Assembly: GCF_904846695.1 (NCBI RefSeq)
Contig: NZ_CAJHBR010000004.1
Coordinates: 62,001 to 126,000, forward strand
Reading direction: 5' to 3'
Source of the DNA: Psychrobacter urativorans
Lineage (GTDB): Bacteria; Pseudomonadota; Gammaproteobacteria; Pseudomonadales; Moraxellaceae
Length of the DNA stretch: 64,000 bases
Positions 8,616-18,315 of this stretch are shown one piece after another; within the stretch, counting starts at the first letter, position 1; each line of letters opens with the position of its first letter. The position numbers were made by a program, and so were the translations under genes. The notes beneath the pieces were generated by a model. The model saw only the letters and a list, made by a program, of their open reading frames with translations. It was not told the origin of the DNA and did no database searches.

Positions 8616-10034
8616 ATGCCAGCAAGCCCTACAAATCGTACGCCCACTTCAAGACTAGGTAAGCTCAATGCCCGTTTAAGCCAGACCGTTAATGATAGCG
8701 CTGTCCTTAAGCCTATGCTGAAGCCGGTAAGTCTTAGTGTTAATTACTTGGCTAGAAAGGCGATATTTCAGGCATTAAAACACCTGCAGTTTGGTAGTTT
8801 GACTCTCATCGAAGATTTTGAGCAAGGGGTGCCTAATAGCCAAACTTTCGGTAGTGCTGAGGCGCAAGCGGTGACTGATACTGTCGCTACCTTGAACAGC
8901 TCGACGGTTGGCCGTCATCCATTGCAGGTGACCTTAACGATCCATGATAGCAGTGTCTATCGTCAACTGTTATTCGGTGGCTCTATTGCTTTAGCTGACA
9001 GCTATATCAATGGCGAATGGGATACTGAAGATCTGACTGGCCTTATAAGATTAGCGGCTCGTAACTTGGCAGTACTCAATAAGCTTGAAAGCCGCTTTGC
9101 TGGGGTTAGCAGGACTTTTGAGAGGGCGAAGCATCAACTGCGTAATAATGATGAGTCAGGTTCAAAGTCAAATATTTTAGCCCATTATGATTTGGGCAAT
9201 GCTATGTACGAGCGTTTCTTAGATGATACGATGATGTACTCATCCGCTGTATATCCAACGCCTGAGACCTCGTTAGCTCGAGCACAGCAGCATAAGCTGG
9301 CGTTGATATGCCAACGGCTGCAACTCAGTGCGGACGATCATGTGATTGAGATCGGTACGGGCTGGGGCGGTTTTGCGATTTATGCTGCGCAGCACTACGG
9401 CTGTAAAGTAACGACGACGACTATTTCTGATGCGCAATATCAAGAAGCGCAACGACGGGTGCAGCAAGCAGGACTAGAGGACAAAGTCACTCTGCTCAAG
9501 CAAGACTATCGTGAGCTGACTGGGCACTATGACAAGCTAGTGAGTATTGAGATGATAGAGGCAGTAGGGCATGAGTATTTACCTACGTTTTTTGCCAAAT
9601 GTAATGAGTTGCTTAAGCCTACTGGCTTGATGGTGCTGCAAGCCATTACCTTTAATGATCAAAACTACCAAGACTACTTAGGTTCAGTAGATTTTATTCA
9701 GACTCATATCTTCCCTGGCGGTTGCTTATTATCGAATCAAGAGCTGAATACTCAGTTTACTGAACAGACTGATATGGTCATCAAGCAATTACATGACTAT
9801 GGCTTTGACTATGCTTACACTTTGCGCGATTGGCGAGCAGCCTTTATGGATCAGCGTCAAGAGATCAAAGCGCTTGGCTATGATGAAGCCTTTATCCGCT
9901 TATGGGAGTTTTATTTCTGTTACTGCGAAGGAGGCTTCTTGGAGCGCACGATTGGGGTAGTACAAGTGACGGCGGTTAAACCTAATAATATTGACACTAT
10001 GCATCTGTCTGCTCTAACCGCTACTGATAATTGA
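8616..10034 (+). CDS. Cyclopropane-fatty-acyl-phospholipid synthase family methyltransferase
   Basis: 472 residues. An N-terminal region of about 180 residues (with GGSIALADSYINGEWDTEDL) precedes a SAM-dependent methyltransferase domain. Visible marks are YDLGN at 191-195, the SAM-binding EIGTGWGGF at 245-253, and MIEAVGHEY with FPGG downstream, all typical of CFA synthases. It should transfer a methylene or methyl group from SAM to unsaturated acyl chains of membrane phospholipids. In this neighbourhood (FAD protein plus DUF1365) the product could be a methylated or furan fatty acid precursor and not a plain cyclopropane. DUF2177 follows after 31 bases and is probably co-transcribed. Confidence 0.9.
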   Translation: MPASPTNRTPTSRLGKLNARLSQTVNDSAVLKPMLKPVSLSVNYLARKAIFQALKHLQFGSLTLIEDFEQGVPNSQTFGSAEAQAVTDTVATLNSSTVGRHPLQVTLTIHDSSVYRQLLFGGSIALADSYINGEWDTEDLTGLIRLAARNLAVLNKLESRFAGVSRTFERAKHQLRNNDESGSKSNILAHYDLGNAMYERFLDDTMMYSSAVYPTPETSLARAQQHKLALICQRLQLSADDHVIEIGTGWGGFAIYAAQHYGCKVTTTTISDAQYQEAQRRVQQAGLEDKVTLLKQDYRELTGHYDKLVSIEMIEAVGHEYLPTFFAKCNELLKPTGLMVLQAITFNDQNYQDYLGSVDFIQTHIFPGGCLLSNQELNTQFTEQTDMVIKQLHDYGFDYAYTLRDWRAAFMDQRQEIKALGYDEAFIRLWEFYFCYCEGGFLERTIGVVQVTAVKPNNIDTMHLSALTATDN

Positions 10035-10065
10035 CACTAGGCTGTCATCATATAAGGATATTATT

Positions 10066-10476
10066 ATGGGTTACTTATTTATTTATCTTGCTGCGGTCGC
10101 CATCTTTTTGGGCATTGATTTCGTTTGGCTAACGACGATGAAAAGCGCGTTCTATGAACAGCGTATTGGTCATTTGTTAGCTGATGAGCCTAATATGATG
10201 GCTGCTGGTGTGTTCTATCTGTTCTATGTCCTAGCGCTGTGCATCCTCATCTTATATCCGCAGATTAAGGCTCAAGCTTCTATTGGCCATATTTTCTTAT
10301 TAGGCGGCTTGATTGGACTGATGGCTTATGGTACATACGACTTTACTAACTTAGCTCTATATAAAGGCTTCACTCTCGATACAGCATTAGTCGACTTTGC
10401 TTGGGGTGGTATCCTAACGGGCACGGTCAGTGCGGTTGTGGCATGGTTGGCCTATCACTTCAATTGGTTAAACTAA
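10066..10476 (+). CDS. DUF2177 family membrane protein
   Basis: 136 residues with four hydrophobic segments covering most of the chain. Family marks include IDFVWLTTMKSAFYEQRIG near the N-terminus, TYDFTNLALYKGF in the middle, and AWGGILTGTVSA before the last helix. The function is unknown. DUF2177 genes commonly stand next to CFA-synthase-like and DUF1365 genes, consistent with a role in the same membrane lipid modification. It lies 31 bases downstream of the CFA-like gene and is followed by a strong terminator, closing the operon. Confidence 0.85.
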   Translation: MGYLFIYLAAVAIFLGIDFVWLTTMKSAFYEQRIGHLLADEPNMMAAGVFYLFYVLALCILILYPQIKAQASIGHIFLLGGLIGLMAYGTYDFTNLALYKGFTLDTALVDFAWGGILTGTVSAVVAWLAYHFNWLN

Positions 10477-10857
10477 ATAGTGTTTTTAATAATTATATAG
10501 TGCTTAGCGCAGGCTAAGCAGTGGTAGCAGCGGTTAAATAGTTGTATGATGGGAAATTCTTTACTACACTCTTAAATAAAATAAGCGTAGCTCAAGGAAC
10601 TGAGTTACGCTTTTTCTATGCAGTGTGCGCTAACGTTAGTCTGGTTTTATAGCGAATAGTAAAATTAAAGCTTAGTGATAATAGCAGCACTGCTGGCAAG
10701 TAGTTTATGGTTAGCCTTATTCAATATTGCCAAAGTTGCAGAGCTGTCAAATCAATATCTATTCACATTGCTAAGTTTTCAATCAGCTACAAGCTAGTAA
10801 TAAAGCCAAGCTAAACTGCGCCCATCTGAGCCTACCTAAACCTCCCTAAGGACTGCT
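10477..10857. other. Intergenic region
   Basis: 381 bases holding the terminator at 10585-10615 and presumably the promoter of the thioesterase gene. No reading frame with a ribosome binding site and no RNA was recognised. Confidence 0.5.
10585..10615 (+). terminator. Terminator of the lipid-modification cluster
   Basis: A 10-bp stem (GCGTAGCTCA with TGAGTTACGC, one G-T pair, 6-base loop) is followed by five T residues. It lies about 110 bases beyond the DUF2177 stop codon. Confidence 0.85.
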
Positions 10858-11409
10858 ATGCCACAATACAACACCTCATCTACTGCCAAAAAAGCGCCCC
10901 TCAATCACGAACTTTACATGTCAGTATTAATGACCCCCGATATGGCTAACTTCATTGGTAATGTCCACGGGGGCGACTTGCTAAAGATGCTTGATCAGGT
11001 GGCTTATGCTTGTGCCAGCCGCTATAGCGGTAGTTATGTGGTCACCTTATCAGTCGATCAAGTTATGTTCCGTGAGCCTATCTATGTAGGTGAGTTAGTG
11101 ACTTTTGCCGCTAGTGTCAATTATGTCGGTAGAACATCGATGGAGGTAGGGATTCGGGTAGAGTCGGAGGATGTACGAGCACGTACTATTCGCCATACTA
11201 ATAGCTGTTATTTCACTATGGTTGCTATCGATGACAACGGTAAACCTACCCCTATACCGCCGCTAGATATTAAGAATCCGATGCAGCAATGTCGTTTTGA
11301 TGCCGCCTTAGATCGTAAACAGCTGCACATGCAAAATTCAAGTCGCCCTAGCTGTGATATCTCTAGCATGGTTGGTGAACTAGCGGTCAATCATGAAAAT
11401 GGTAATTAG
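10858..11409 (+). CDS. Acyl-CoA thioesterase, hotdog fold
   Basis: 183 residues. The single hotdog domain carries the YciA/BACH signature (GNVHGGDLLKMLDQVAYACA, residues 34-53, including Asn35 and His37-Gly-Gly) followed by TLSVDQVMFREPI and the GRTSMEVGIRV strand. Such enzymes hydrolyse acyl-CoA to free acid and CoA in the cytoplasm. The C-terminal about 40 residues are outside the domain. AAGGA precedes the ATG. Chain-length preference cannot be told. Confidence 0.88.
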   Translation: MPQYNTSSTAKKAPLNHELYMSVLMTPDMANFIGNVHGGDLLKMLDQVAYACASRYSGSYVVTLSVDQVMFREPIYVGELVTFAASVNYVGRTSMEVGIRVESEDVRARTIRHTNSCYFTMVAIDDNGKPTPIPPLDIKNPMQQCRFDAALDRKQLHMQNSSRPSCDISSMVGELAVNHENGN

Positions 11410-11506
11410 TCCCATACTGAGCTCAGTAATGAGTCCAAGACTAAAATCGATAGTGACTGATATCCTAAGAGGATTAGTAGCCTACTACTAGTAATAGCCT
11501 ACTAAC

Positions 11507-11535
11507 AGCCAAGCGGTGTAAGCTTGGCTTATTTA
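11507..11535 (+). terminator. Possible weak terminator after the thioesterase gene
   Basis: A perfect 8-bp stem (AGCCAAGC 11507-11514 with GCTTGGCT 11522-11529) is followed by TATTTA, without a long T run. The rest of the 11410-11738 gap shows nothing recognisable. Confidence 0.4.
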
Positions 11536-11738
11536 GCTAAGCATTCACCGTTAGCTACTTATACTAATAAGCATTTAGCAATAAATGCTTGCTGATAGAC
11601 AGGGCTAGTTCGCCCTCTCAAATCACCAGCATCAACTACGAGTCACTAAAAAGTTACTGATAAAATTTGCCACTTATTTTAGGCTAAAGCAACTATAAAG
11701 CTTAGTTTGTCTTATCACCATACTTTATTGAGTCTAGC

Positions 11739-12851
11739 ATGAGTCTAAAACCATCAGTCGCCAAACCGCATTTGCATACTAATAATACCGCTGTAACCCA
11801 TAACGCTCGCGGCGTAGGCGGCATCTACTCTAATAAAGAGTCGGATAACGCCAGCATTACTGATAATACCTCTAACGATGCTCCCAATAACAAGCAACGG
11901 CATTCAGGCTCAGTAATCACCGTATTGATCGCTATTGGTGCCAACTTATTGATCGCTATTGCCAAATCATTTGCCGCTTTTATAACGGGCTCCGCTTCTA
12001 TGATTGCCGAAGCGGCGCACTCATGGGCGGATACCGGTAACGGGGTATTCTTACTTATTGCAGAAAAAAAGGCGGTAAAACCTGCCGATACTAGCCATCC
12101 GCTAGGCTATGGAAAAGAGTCGTATGTCTGGTCAATGATAGCGGCCTTTGGCGTATTTATGGCCGGCTCTATTGTCTCTATTTATACGGGTATTAGCGAA
12201 TGGAATGCGGCCGAGACCGAGACCAATTATACTGTCGCCTTCGTGATTTTGGCAGTCGCCTTTGTACTCGAAGGGTTTTCATTGCTGCAAGCTTATCGAC
12301 AAAGCAAAGAGCATGGGGCAGCGATAAACGTTAGCGCTATTGATTATGTTATCGATACTTCTAATCCTACTTTACGTGGGGTATTCTTCGAAGATTCAGC
12401 GGCAGTCATCGGTCTGCTGATTGCTGCAGCAGCGATGGGGATGCACGCTTATACTGGTAGTCCGATTTGGGATGCTTTAGGTTCTATTATCGTGGGTATA
12501 TTATTAGGGGCAGTGGCGATATTTTTGATCAGCCGTAATCGGGATTTTTTGGTCGGTTATAGAGTATCAGACAGTATTCATCAGTATGTATTAGACAAAT
12601 TATTAGTGTCAGATGACGTTGAAAGTGTCTCTTATTTGCATTTAGAGTGGGTCGGGCCGAAGAAGATATTTATGGTCGCCGCGGTAAACTTCGTTGGTGA
12701 TCAACATGAAGATAGCATCGCTCATAAGTTTGAAACTATAGAAAACCAATTCCGAGCCAATCCTTTATTTCAAGAGGCGATCTTGACCTTATCGGTACCC
12801 AACGCTAAGCCTTTATGTACAAAAGAGGTTGAGCTGCTGCATCACCGATAA
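11739..12851 (+). CDS. Cation diffusion facilitator family transporter
   Basis: 370 residues. About 57 polar residues precede six hydrophobic segments and a cytoplasmic C-terminal domain. Metal-site marks are HSWAD (His94, Asp98) in the second segment, and FFEDSA (near 216-221) with WDALGS (244-249) in the fifth and sixth. HPLGYGKE at 120-127 is a family hallmark. It should export a divalent cation such as Zn, Mn or Fe in exchange for protons. The FFED pattern resembles the ZnT9-like branch rather than the FieF type. The disordered N-terminal extension is unusual. It is a single gene; the ribosome binding site is poor. Confidence 0.88.
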   Translation: MSLKPSVAKPHLHTNNTAVTHNARGVGGIYSNKESDNASITDNTSNDAPNNKQRHSGSVITVLIAIGANLLIAIAKSFAAFITGSASMIAEAAHSWADTGNGVFLLIAEKKAVKPADTSHPLGYGKESYVWSMIAAFGVFMAGSIVSIYTGISEWNAAETETNYTVAFVILAVAFVLEGFSLLQAYRQSKEHGAAINVSAIDYVIDTSNPTLRGVFFEDSAAVIGLLIAAAAMGMHAYTGSPIWDALGSIIVGILLGAVAIFLISRNRDFLVGYRVSDSIHQYVLDKLLVSDDVESVSYLHLEWVGPKKIFMVAAVNFVGDQHEDSIAHKFETIENQFRANPLFQEAILTLSVPNAKPLCTKEVELLHHR

Positions 12852-12936
12852 AACCAATTATTTATACTAATAGTCAGTTTATTAGCTGCAAAGCAGGCAA
12901 ATAATTTCAGTTAAACCATCCAAACGAGAGAGTGAT

Positions 12937-13689
12937 ATGAGCCCTAGAGCTGAGCAGGCACAAGACCTTAGCCTTGATTATTCGCCAGTAGTTGCTAGTC
13001 CTGTGACTACTTCATTGCCATCAGCAAAATCAGCATTCAGATCAGCATTGCTAGTGTCAATAGGGGTAGCTTTTGCCAGTACAGCAGTTATGACCCCAGC
13101 CTATGCTGAATTGATTGTTCATGATCAGCCCAGTCAAAAGATCAATAGCGTAGAGCAAAACATGGGCTCTCAAGTTTATACTCCCCAAGTTAGCAATAAT
13201 CAACCGCCCTCAGACACTTCTATTATTAAGCTGATGCAAGTGATGCATATTGATGAGCAAATAACCGCCATCATCAATGGTCAGCAAGCAGCTATTGATA
13301 TTATCAACAGCCAAGCCACTAATGCCAAGCAACCAACAGCGGGTGATAAATTAAATAAGCGTCAGCGTGAACTACAGGCTAAGATTCAGGGGATTTTAGG
13401 TCAGTATACTAAGATTATGGGCGAGGGTATTGATCAGGCCACTGATGCTGAAACTATGACCCAAGCTTATATCACTGCTGCAAAAGCTTACTATAGCCAA
13501 GCCGAAGTTGATGCGCAGATTAAGTTTTATGATACCCCAGTCGGTCAAAGTATTTTGGCCAAGCGGCCACAAGTAACGGCTGCCTTTTTGCAACAGTCAC
13601 TGCCCAATGAGAGATATATGAGTGCTACTAAAGAGCAGCTTAGTCAATTAATACCGCAAATGAAGCAGATAATTAAAGATATACTGTAG
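12937..13689 (+). CDS. DUF2059 domain exported protein (first of a tandem pair)
   Basis: 250 residues. A long polar N-region (about 30 residues) precedes a hydrophobic core and an AYA cleavage site near residue 57, so the protein is probably exported to the periplasm. The C-terminal half is the DUF2059 domain, including YYSQAEVDAQIKFYDTPVGQS. Family function is unknown. A GAGAGAG ribosome binding site precedes ATG 12937. The long signal N-region suggests that an internal start is possible, but no better-placed Shine-Dalgarno was found. A paralogue follows after 90 bases. Confidence 0.75.
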   Translation: MSPRAEQAQDLSLDYSPVVASPVTTSLPSAKSAFRSALLVSIGVAFASTAVMTPAYAELIVHDQPSQKINSVEQNMGSQVYTPQVSNNQPPSDTSIIKLMQVMHIDEQITAIINGQQAAIDIINSQATNAKQPTAGDKLNKRQRELQAKIQGILGQYTKIMGEGIDQATDAETMTQAYITAAKAYYSQAEVDAQIKFYDTPVGQSILAKRPQVTAAFLQQSLPNERYMSATKEQLSQLIPQMKQIIKDIL

Positions 13690-13779
13690 CAAGTGCTAAC
13701 TAGTTTGTGCTTAACTAAAAACAGCACAAGCTAAGAATTAACAGCCAATAATAGTCAGATATAAAAGCAAGGAAATACT

Positions 13780-14352
13780 ATGAAGTCCTTACTAAGAAAT
13801 AGCGCAGTCGCTCTGTCATTGACAGTAAGTGCGATGACGGTGATGGCAGTACCAACGCTGTCTGCACAAGCTGCTGTCCCAACCGAAGCCTCTTTATTAA
13901 AGCTAATAAAAGTCACTAAAGTGGTCGAAATGATGGATGATATGACTAGCGAAAGCAGAGTGACTGAGCAAGTTATGCAGGGATTGTTAGCAGCGATGCC
14001 CAAGGATGATTTGAATGAAAATCAGCGCCAGCAGTTCGATAATATTGTGAATAAGTATAGCAAAGAGATAGCTAGTAGCTTTGACATGCAGAGCTTTAAT
14101 CAACAAATTATGGGTTTTTATATTGACTCTGCTAAGCAGCATTTTAATCAACAAGAAGTCGATGCTCAAATTACTTTTTATAGTAGCGCTATAGGTCAGA
14201 GCATCATTAACAAACAGCCAGCTATTATGGAAGACTACTTAGCAAAAGTAACTAGCCAAGTTATGCCTACTATTATGAAGACTAGTATACAAAAAACTCA
14301 GGATATCATGCCGCGTATGGCTGCAGATATTAAAGCACTAACTGCTAAATAG
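13780..14352 (+). CDS. DUF2059 domain exported protein (second of a tandem pair)
   Basis: 190 residues: a clean signal peptide (cleavage near AQA-AVP, residue 30) followed by a DUF2059 domain. The shared block HFNQQEVDAQITFYSSAIGQS matches the upstream neighbour closely, while the N-terminal parts differ, pointing to an old duplication. AAGGA lies upstream of ATG 13780. It is probably co-transcribed with the preceding gene and ends at the bidirectional terminator shared with dps. Confidence 0.8.
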   Translation: MKSLLRNSAVALSLTVSAMTVMAVPTLSAQAAVPTEASLLKLIKVTKVVEMMDDMTSESRVTEQVMQGLLAAMPKDDLNENQRQQFDNIVNKYSKEIASSFDMQSFNQQIMGFYIDSAKQHFNQQEVDAQITFYSSAIGQSIINKQPAIMEDYLAKVTSQVMPTIMKTSIQKTQDIMPRMAADIKALTAK

Positions 14353-14393
14353 TAAAGCCAGTAGGTTTTATGGCCAGTCATTATATAAAATAC

Positions 14394-14426
14394 AAAAAAA
14401 GGTTATCAATTAAGATAACCTTTTTT
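14394..14426. terminator. Bidirectional terminator between DUF2059 gene and dps
   Basis: A 7-bp G/C-containing stem (GGTTATC/GATAACC) extended by flanking A and T runs gives a T tail in both directions. It separates the convergent genes. Confidence 0.9.
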
Positions 14427-14485
14427 ATTGTCTACGCTTCATTCTAGGTCAGTTATTGATGAAATAAGCGCCCATTAAAATAAAG

Positions 14486-14968
14486 TTATTTTTTTGGAGC
14501 ATTAGCACCGATGAACCAAGCATCTTTATCTACTATACGACTAACTTCAGTCAATAAGTCAGCAGTATCTTCATCACCAGCATCACCCGCTGCATCAATA
14601 CCTTCACGTAAAGTTTTAGCAACTTGCTTATAACGATTAGTCAGTTCACGTACATGCTGATCAACGTCAGTAATATCAGTAGGGTAAGTCTCTAAAATAG
14701 AATCTTCAACCACACGTTTAGAGATACCATTGGCCTTACCGCCTAGAATAACAATACGCTCAGCAACAGTATCAAAGGCTTCAGTCAAACGGCTATAAGT
14801 ATCATCTAGTAACTGATGCACACCAATAAAACCATTACCTTGTAGATTCCAGTGACATTGTTTGCTATCCATACTTAAGTCAATTAAGTTGGCTAAGTTA
14901 GCATTCAATAAGTTAATCATTTTTTCTGCAGTTGCGTCGTCTATTCCACTTGCGTAACGTTCTCTCAT
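14486..14968 (-). CDS. dps: Dps family ferritin-like DNA-binding protein
   Basis: 160 residues. Dps forms a hollow dodecamer that oxidises and stores iron using hydrogen peroxide and protects DNA. The intersubunit ferroxidase ligands are all present with the spacing of E. coli Dps: His39, His51, Asp66 and Glu70. A GTG four codons upstream would extend the frame, but that GTG is part of the GTGGAG Shine-Dalgarno sequence 6 bases before ATG 14968, so the ATG is the start. The N-terminus is short and weakly basic, so DNA binding may be modest. It is a single gene with a candidate promoter at 15009-15036. Confidence 0.93.
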   Translation of the reverse strand: MRERYASGIDDATAEKMINLLNANLANLIDLSMDSKQCHWNLQGNGFIGVHQLLDDTYSRLTEAFDTVAERIVILGGKANGISKRVVEDSILETYPTDITDVDQHVRELTNRYKQVAKTLREGIDAAGDAGDEDTADLLTEVSRIVDKDAWFIGANAPKK

Positions 14969-15008
14969 TTTAAGCTCCACTATTTATTAGATTATTAGAA
15001 TTTAAATT

Positions 15009-15036
15009 ATTATAGGTTGTCATTTTAACTCAACAA
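15009..15036 (-). promoter_or_regulatory. Candidate dps promoter
   Basis: On the minus strand TTGTTG (15036-15031) and a consensus TATAAT (15014-15009) are 16 bases apart, about 40 bases upstream of the dps start codon. The -35 is imperfect. The rest of the 14969-15364 gap shows only a short CCTAA-GCG-TTAGG inverted repeat near 15152-15164; no OxyR site could be recognised with confidence. Confidence 0.45.
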
Positions 15037-15364
15037 AGACGCTAAGATAATGCTCACTTTTGATAATTGCAGTAAGCAGCTAGTAATAGAATGCTTTGTT
15101 GTCATTGATTAATTCAGTACTGATAATAGCAGCTTGTATCGATGATTAAACCCCTAAGCGTTAGGAGTTAGTTAGTGGTCGTGTAATGACTTTGTTAACC
15201 GTGAAAAGCTTTGTAAATTTGACGACCAACTTATAGATACTATGTAATCAAAGTAAGCCGATCAAGGTAATAAAATCAGCTAAGAACAGCTGGTTAATTA
15301 AAATACATAAGGCTTAATATATAATCACTAAACTTATGAATAATTTTAGCTGTCAATCAGTCTC

Positions 15365-15784
15365 TTAATCCTGTGGTCTAATGCCTTTATCAGCGAACTT
15401 ATCAAATAGTTGCTGTTGAGTCAGGTTTTCGGTGTCGTTAGCGAACTCGTAGTAGGCTGGTTTTTGATCGACAAATATTTGACTGGCAAAATCGAAGTTC
15501 GGATGATCTTGGAATAAGCCTAAAGATAGTACATAGCCTTCAGCACCGAGCTGATGGTAATACAAGTTAGTACCACATTTATTACAAAAGGCGCGCTCTG
15601 CCCAAGCTGAGGATTGATAAACGGTCATCGACTCTTGACCGGTAAAAGTGACTTCTGAATTACTATGTACGGCCATTAGAGGACCGCTACCCCAACGTCG
15701 GCACATACTACAATGACAAGCTTCAAAAGTATTGATGTCTTCTAACTCTACAGTGATGCTACCGCACAAACAATGGCCTTTCAT
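15365..15784 (-). CDS. GFA family (Mss4-like fold) zinc protein
   Basis: 139 residues. Zinc ligands of the glutathione-dependent formaldehyde-activating family are visible: CLCG (Cys5, Cys7), CHCSMC (Cys23, Cys25, Cys28) and CNKCG (Cys67, Cys70). Most family members are not proven to act on formaldehyde, so only the fold and metal binding are safe. AAGGAA precedes the ATG. It is a single gene, transcribed in the same direction as dps but about 400 bases from it. Confidence 0.85.
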   Translation of the reverse strand: MKGHCLCGSITVELEDINTFEACHCSMCRRWGSGPLMAVHSNSEVTFTGQESMTVYQSSAWAERAFCNKCGTNLYYHQLGAEGYVLSLGLFQDHPNFDFASQIFVDQKPAYYEFANDTENLTQQQLFDKFADKGIRPQD

Positions 15785-16094
15785 AATGTATTCCTTGCTG
15801 GTTATTAAATAATAATGGCCTCTAAAATATAACTTACCTTTTAAGCGCTCCTTTTGTAATATAGCACCTATACAACGCTAGTACGCTCTAGTTATTGTTT
15901 ACTATTAGTGACGCTAGTTTTAATATTAATAGCGTTTAAAAGTTAGTATTAACCGCCCTTACTAGTCACTATTAACAAGCTTTAAACAGTACGCTATTTA
16001 TATACTTATAATCCTGATAAACGCTATAAACTACCTTTAAAAATAATGCCTTAGCCCCCACATTGTTATAAACCTATTGACGAAGAAAGACCTT
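15785..16094. other. Divergent intergenic region before uvrB
   Basis: 310 AT-rich bases between the GFA gene and uvrB. They contain several imperfect repeats of GTTAGTATTAA-like sequence but no gene, RNA or clear SOS (LexA) box that I could identify. Confidence 0.4.
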
Positions 16095-18209
16095 ATGCGT
16101 ATGCCCGAACCGCGTTCATCGCGTCAGTTAAATCAATTAGCCACTCAGTTGCAAGGCGAAGCTGAAATTGTTGGTGTTAATGCGTCAGGAACGCAGATAT
16201 CGAGTCGTGCCTTTGAGATGGTTACCGACTTTGAGCCAGCAGGAGATCAGCCACAAGCGATTGAAAAGCTGGTAAAAGGTATTAATAGTGGCATGAAAGA
16301 GCAGCTATTATTAGGAGTAACCGGCTCTGGTAAAACTTTTACGATGGCAAAGGTCATCTCTGAATGCCAGCGTCCCACTATCATTATGGCGCATAACAAG
16401 ACGTTAGCGGCGCAGCTATATGGTGAATTTAAGGCGTTCTTTCCTAATAATGCTGTCGAGTATTTCGTCAGCTATTATGACTACTATCAGCCGGAAGCTT
16501 ATGTGGCGGCTAGTGATACTTTTATCGAAAAAGACAGTGCCATCAACGATCATATCGATCAGATGCGTCTATCGGCGACGCGCGCCTTGCTAGAGCGCCG
16601 TGATGCGATCATTGTAGCTTCGGTATCTTGTATTTATGGTCTTGGTGATCCAGAAAGTTATCTAAAAATGCTACTGCATATCGTAGTTGGCGATATGATT
16701 GATCGTACAGCGATGATTAAGCGTCTGGTTGAGATGCAGTACACTCGTAACGAGCTGGACTTTGGCCGCGGTACTTATCGTTTGCGCGGCGAGATCTTAG
16801 ATATCTATCCAGCAGAGTCTGAACAATTGGCCGTGCGAGTGCATTTATTCGATAATGAAGTGGAAAAAATATCTTGGTTCGATCCGCTCACTGGTAAGAC
16901 GGTGCGTAGCGTGCCCCGCATTACCATCTATCCTAAATCGCATTATGTGACGCCACGCAATAAGCTGGAGGCTGCCAGTCATACTATTCGTGCTGAGCTT
17001 GAGCCACGTTTGGAGTATTTCCGTCAGAACAATAAGCTAATCGAAGCGCAACGTCTCAAAGAGCGTACCCAATACGATTTAGAGATGATTCAGCAGCTTG
17101 GCTACTGTAACGGTATCGAAAACTACTCACAGCATCTATCGGGTCGTCCACCCGGAGAGGCACCGCCGACGTTGTTCGATTATATTCCAGACGATGCTTT
17201 ATTGTTCCTCGATGAGTCGCATGTGACTGTATCGCAAGTAGGGGCGATGTATAAAGGCGATAGATCACGTAAAGAAAACTTGGTCAATTATGGCTTCCGT
17301 CTGCCAAGTGCGATGGACAATCGGCCGATGAAGTTTGAAGAATGGGAGCGTATCAAGCCGACGACTATCTTTGTCAGTGCCACACCTGCCGCTTATGAGC
17401 TTGAGCATAGCGAGCAAGTGGTGGAGCAGTTAGTGCGCCCGACGGGTCTGATTGATCCTGAGATTGAGATTCGTCCAGTACTGACCCAAGTCGATGATGT
17501 GTTATCAGAAATCACTAAGCGCAGCGCCAAAGATGAGCGGGTATTGATTACTACTTTGACTAAGCGTATGTCAGAGGATTTGACGAGCTACCTAAAAGAA
17601 TACGATATCAAAGTCGCTTATCTACATTCTGATATCGATACCGTCGAGCGTACGCAGATTATCCATGAGCTGCGTACTGGTGTTCACGATGTGTTAGTTG
17701 GCATTAACTTGCTGCGTGAAGGTCTTGATATGCCTGAAGTGTCGCTAGTAGCGATCTTTGATGCGGATAAAGAGGGCTTTTTGCGCTCTGAGCGCGCCTT
17801 GATTCAGACTATTGGTCGTGCGGCGCGTCATCTAAATGGTAAAGCCATTCTCTATGCCGATCGTATTACCCCGAGTATGGAACGGGCCATTGAGGAGACT
17901 GATCGTCGCCGTGAAAAGCAGATCGAGTTTAACCTTGAGCATAATATTACGCCGAGGGGCGCACGTCGTAATGTCACTGATAAGATTGATACTGGTGAAG
18001 ACCTCGATGCTAATGATAACCAAGCGATACCGGTTAAGAGTAATCTGCCTGACGTCGATATTAGTATCTTACGCAGTCCTGATTTGCTCGCAAAAGAGAT
18101 CAATCGTTTAGAGAAGCTAATGAAGCAATTCTCACGTGATCTTAAGTTTGAGGATGCAGCGAAGACTCGTGATAAAGTGCTTGAGCTTAAAGCGCATTTA
18201 ATACAGTAG
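16095..18209 (+). CDS. uvrB: Excinuclease ABC subunit B
   Basis: 704 residues from ATG 16095. UvrB is the damage-verifying helicase-like subunit of nucleotide excision repair, loaded by UvrA2 and recruiting UvrC. Visible features: Walker A GVTGSGKT near 74-81, the beta-hairpin region with [14 protein letters not shown] of motif II, the SATPAAYE motif, the QTIGRAAR motif VI, and the C-terminal UVR domain for UvrC contact. A TTG six codons upstream extends the frame but has no ribosome binding site; AAGAAAG stands before ATG 16095. The first about 45 residues, ahead of the usual [11 protein letters not shown] start, are longer than usual. Confidence 0.95.
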   Translation: MRMPEPRSSRQLNQLATQLQGEAEIVGVNASGTQISSRAFEMVTDFEPAGDQPQAIEKLVKGINSGMKEQLLLGVTGSGKTFTMAKVISECQRPTIIMAHNKTLAAQLYGEFKAFFPNNAVEYFVSYYDYYQPEAYVAASDTFIEKDSAINDHIDQMRLSATRALLERRDAIIVASVSCIYGLGDPESYLKMLLHIVVGDMIDRTAMIKRLVEMQYTRNELDFGRGTYRLRGEILDIYPAESEQLAVRVHLFDNEVEKISWFDPLTGKTVRSVPRITIYPKSHYVTPRNKLEAASHTIRAELEPRLEYFRQNNKLIEAQRLKERTQYDLEMIQQLGYCNGIENYSQHLSGRPPGEAPPTLFDYIPDDALLFLDESHVTVSQVGAMYKGDRSRKENLVNYGFRLPSAMDNRPMKFEEWERIKPTTIFVSATPAAYELEHSEQVVEQLVRPTGLIDPEIEIRPVLTQVDDVLSEITKRSAKDERVLITTLTKRMSEDLTSYLKEYDIKVAYLHSDIDTVERTQIIHELRTGVHDVLVGINLLREGLDMPEVSLVAIFDADKEGFLRSERALIQTIGRAARHLNGKAILYADRITPSMERAIEETDRRREKQIEFNLEHNITPRGARRNVTDKIDTGEDLDANDNQAIPVKSNLPDVDISILRSPDLLAKEINRLEKLMKQFSRDLKFEDAAKTRDKVLELKAHLIQ

Positions 18210-18231
18210 CATTAGAGTTTAGAAAAGTAGG

Positions 18232-18259
18232 GCGGGTTGCGAAAGTGACCCGCTTTTTT
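18232..18259 (+). terminator. Terminator of uvrB
   Basis: A 9-bp stem closed by a GAAA tetraloop (18232-18240 with 18245-18253) is followed by six T residues, 22 bases past the uvrB stop codon. Confidence 0.92.
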
Positions 18260-18315
18260 GTGCTATCTTTATTTATTTGGCAGCTGTATTTCGTTATTTT
18301 AAAAGAGTAAAAACA

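Noticed and set aside
14969-14980. GTG start four codons upstream for dps
   Set aside because: This GTG is within the Shine-Dalgarno sequence GTGGAG of the downstream ATG.
16077-16094. TTG start for uvrB
   Set aside because: It has no ribosome binding site, whereas ATG 16095 has a purine-rich AAGAAAG at fitting distance.
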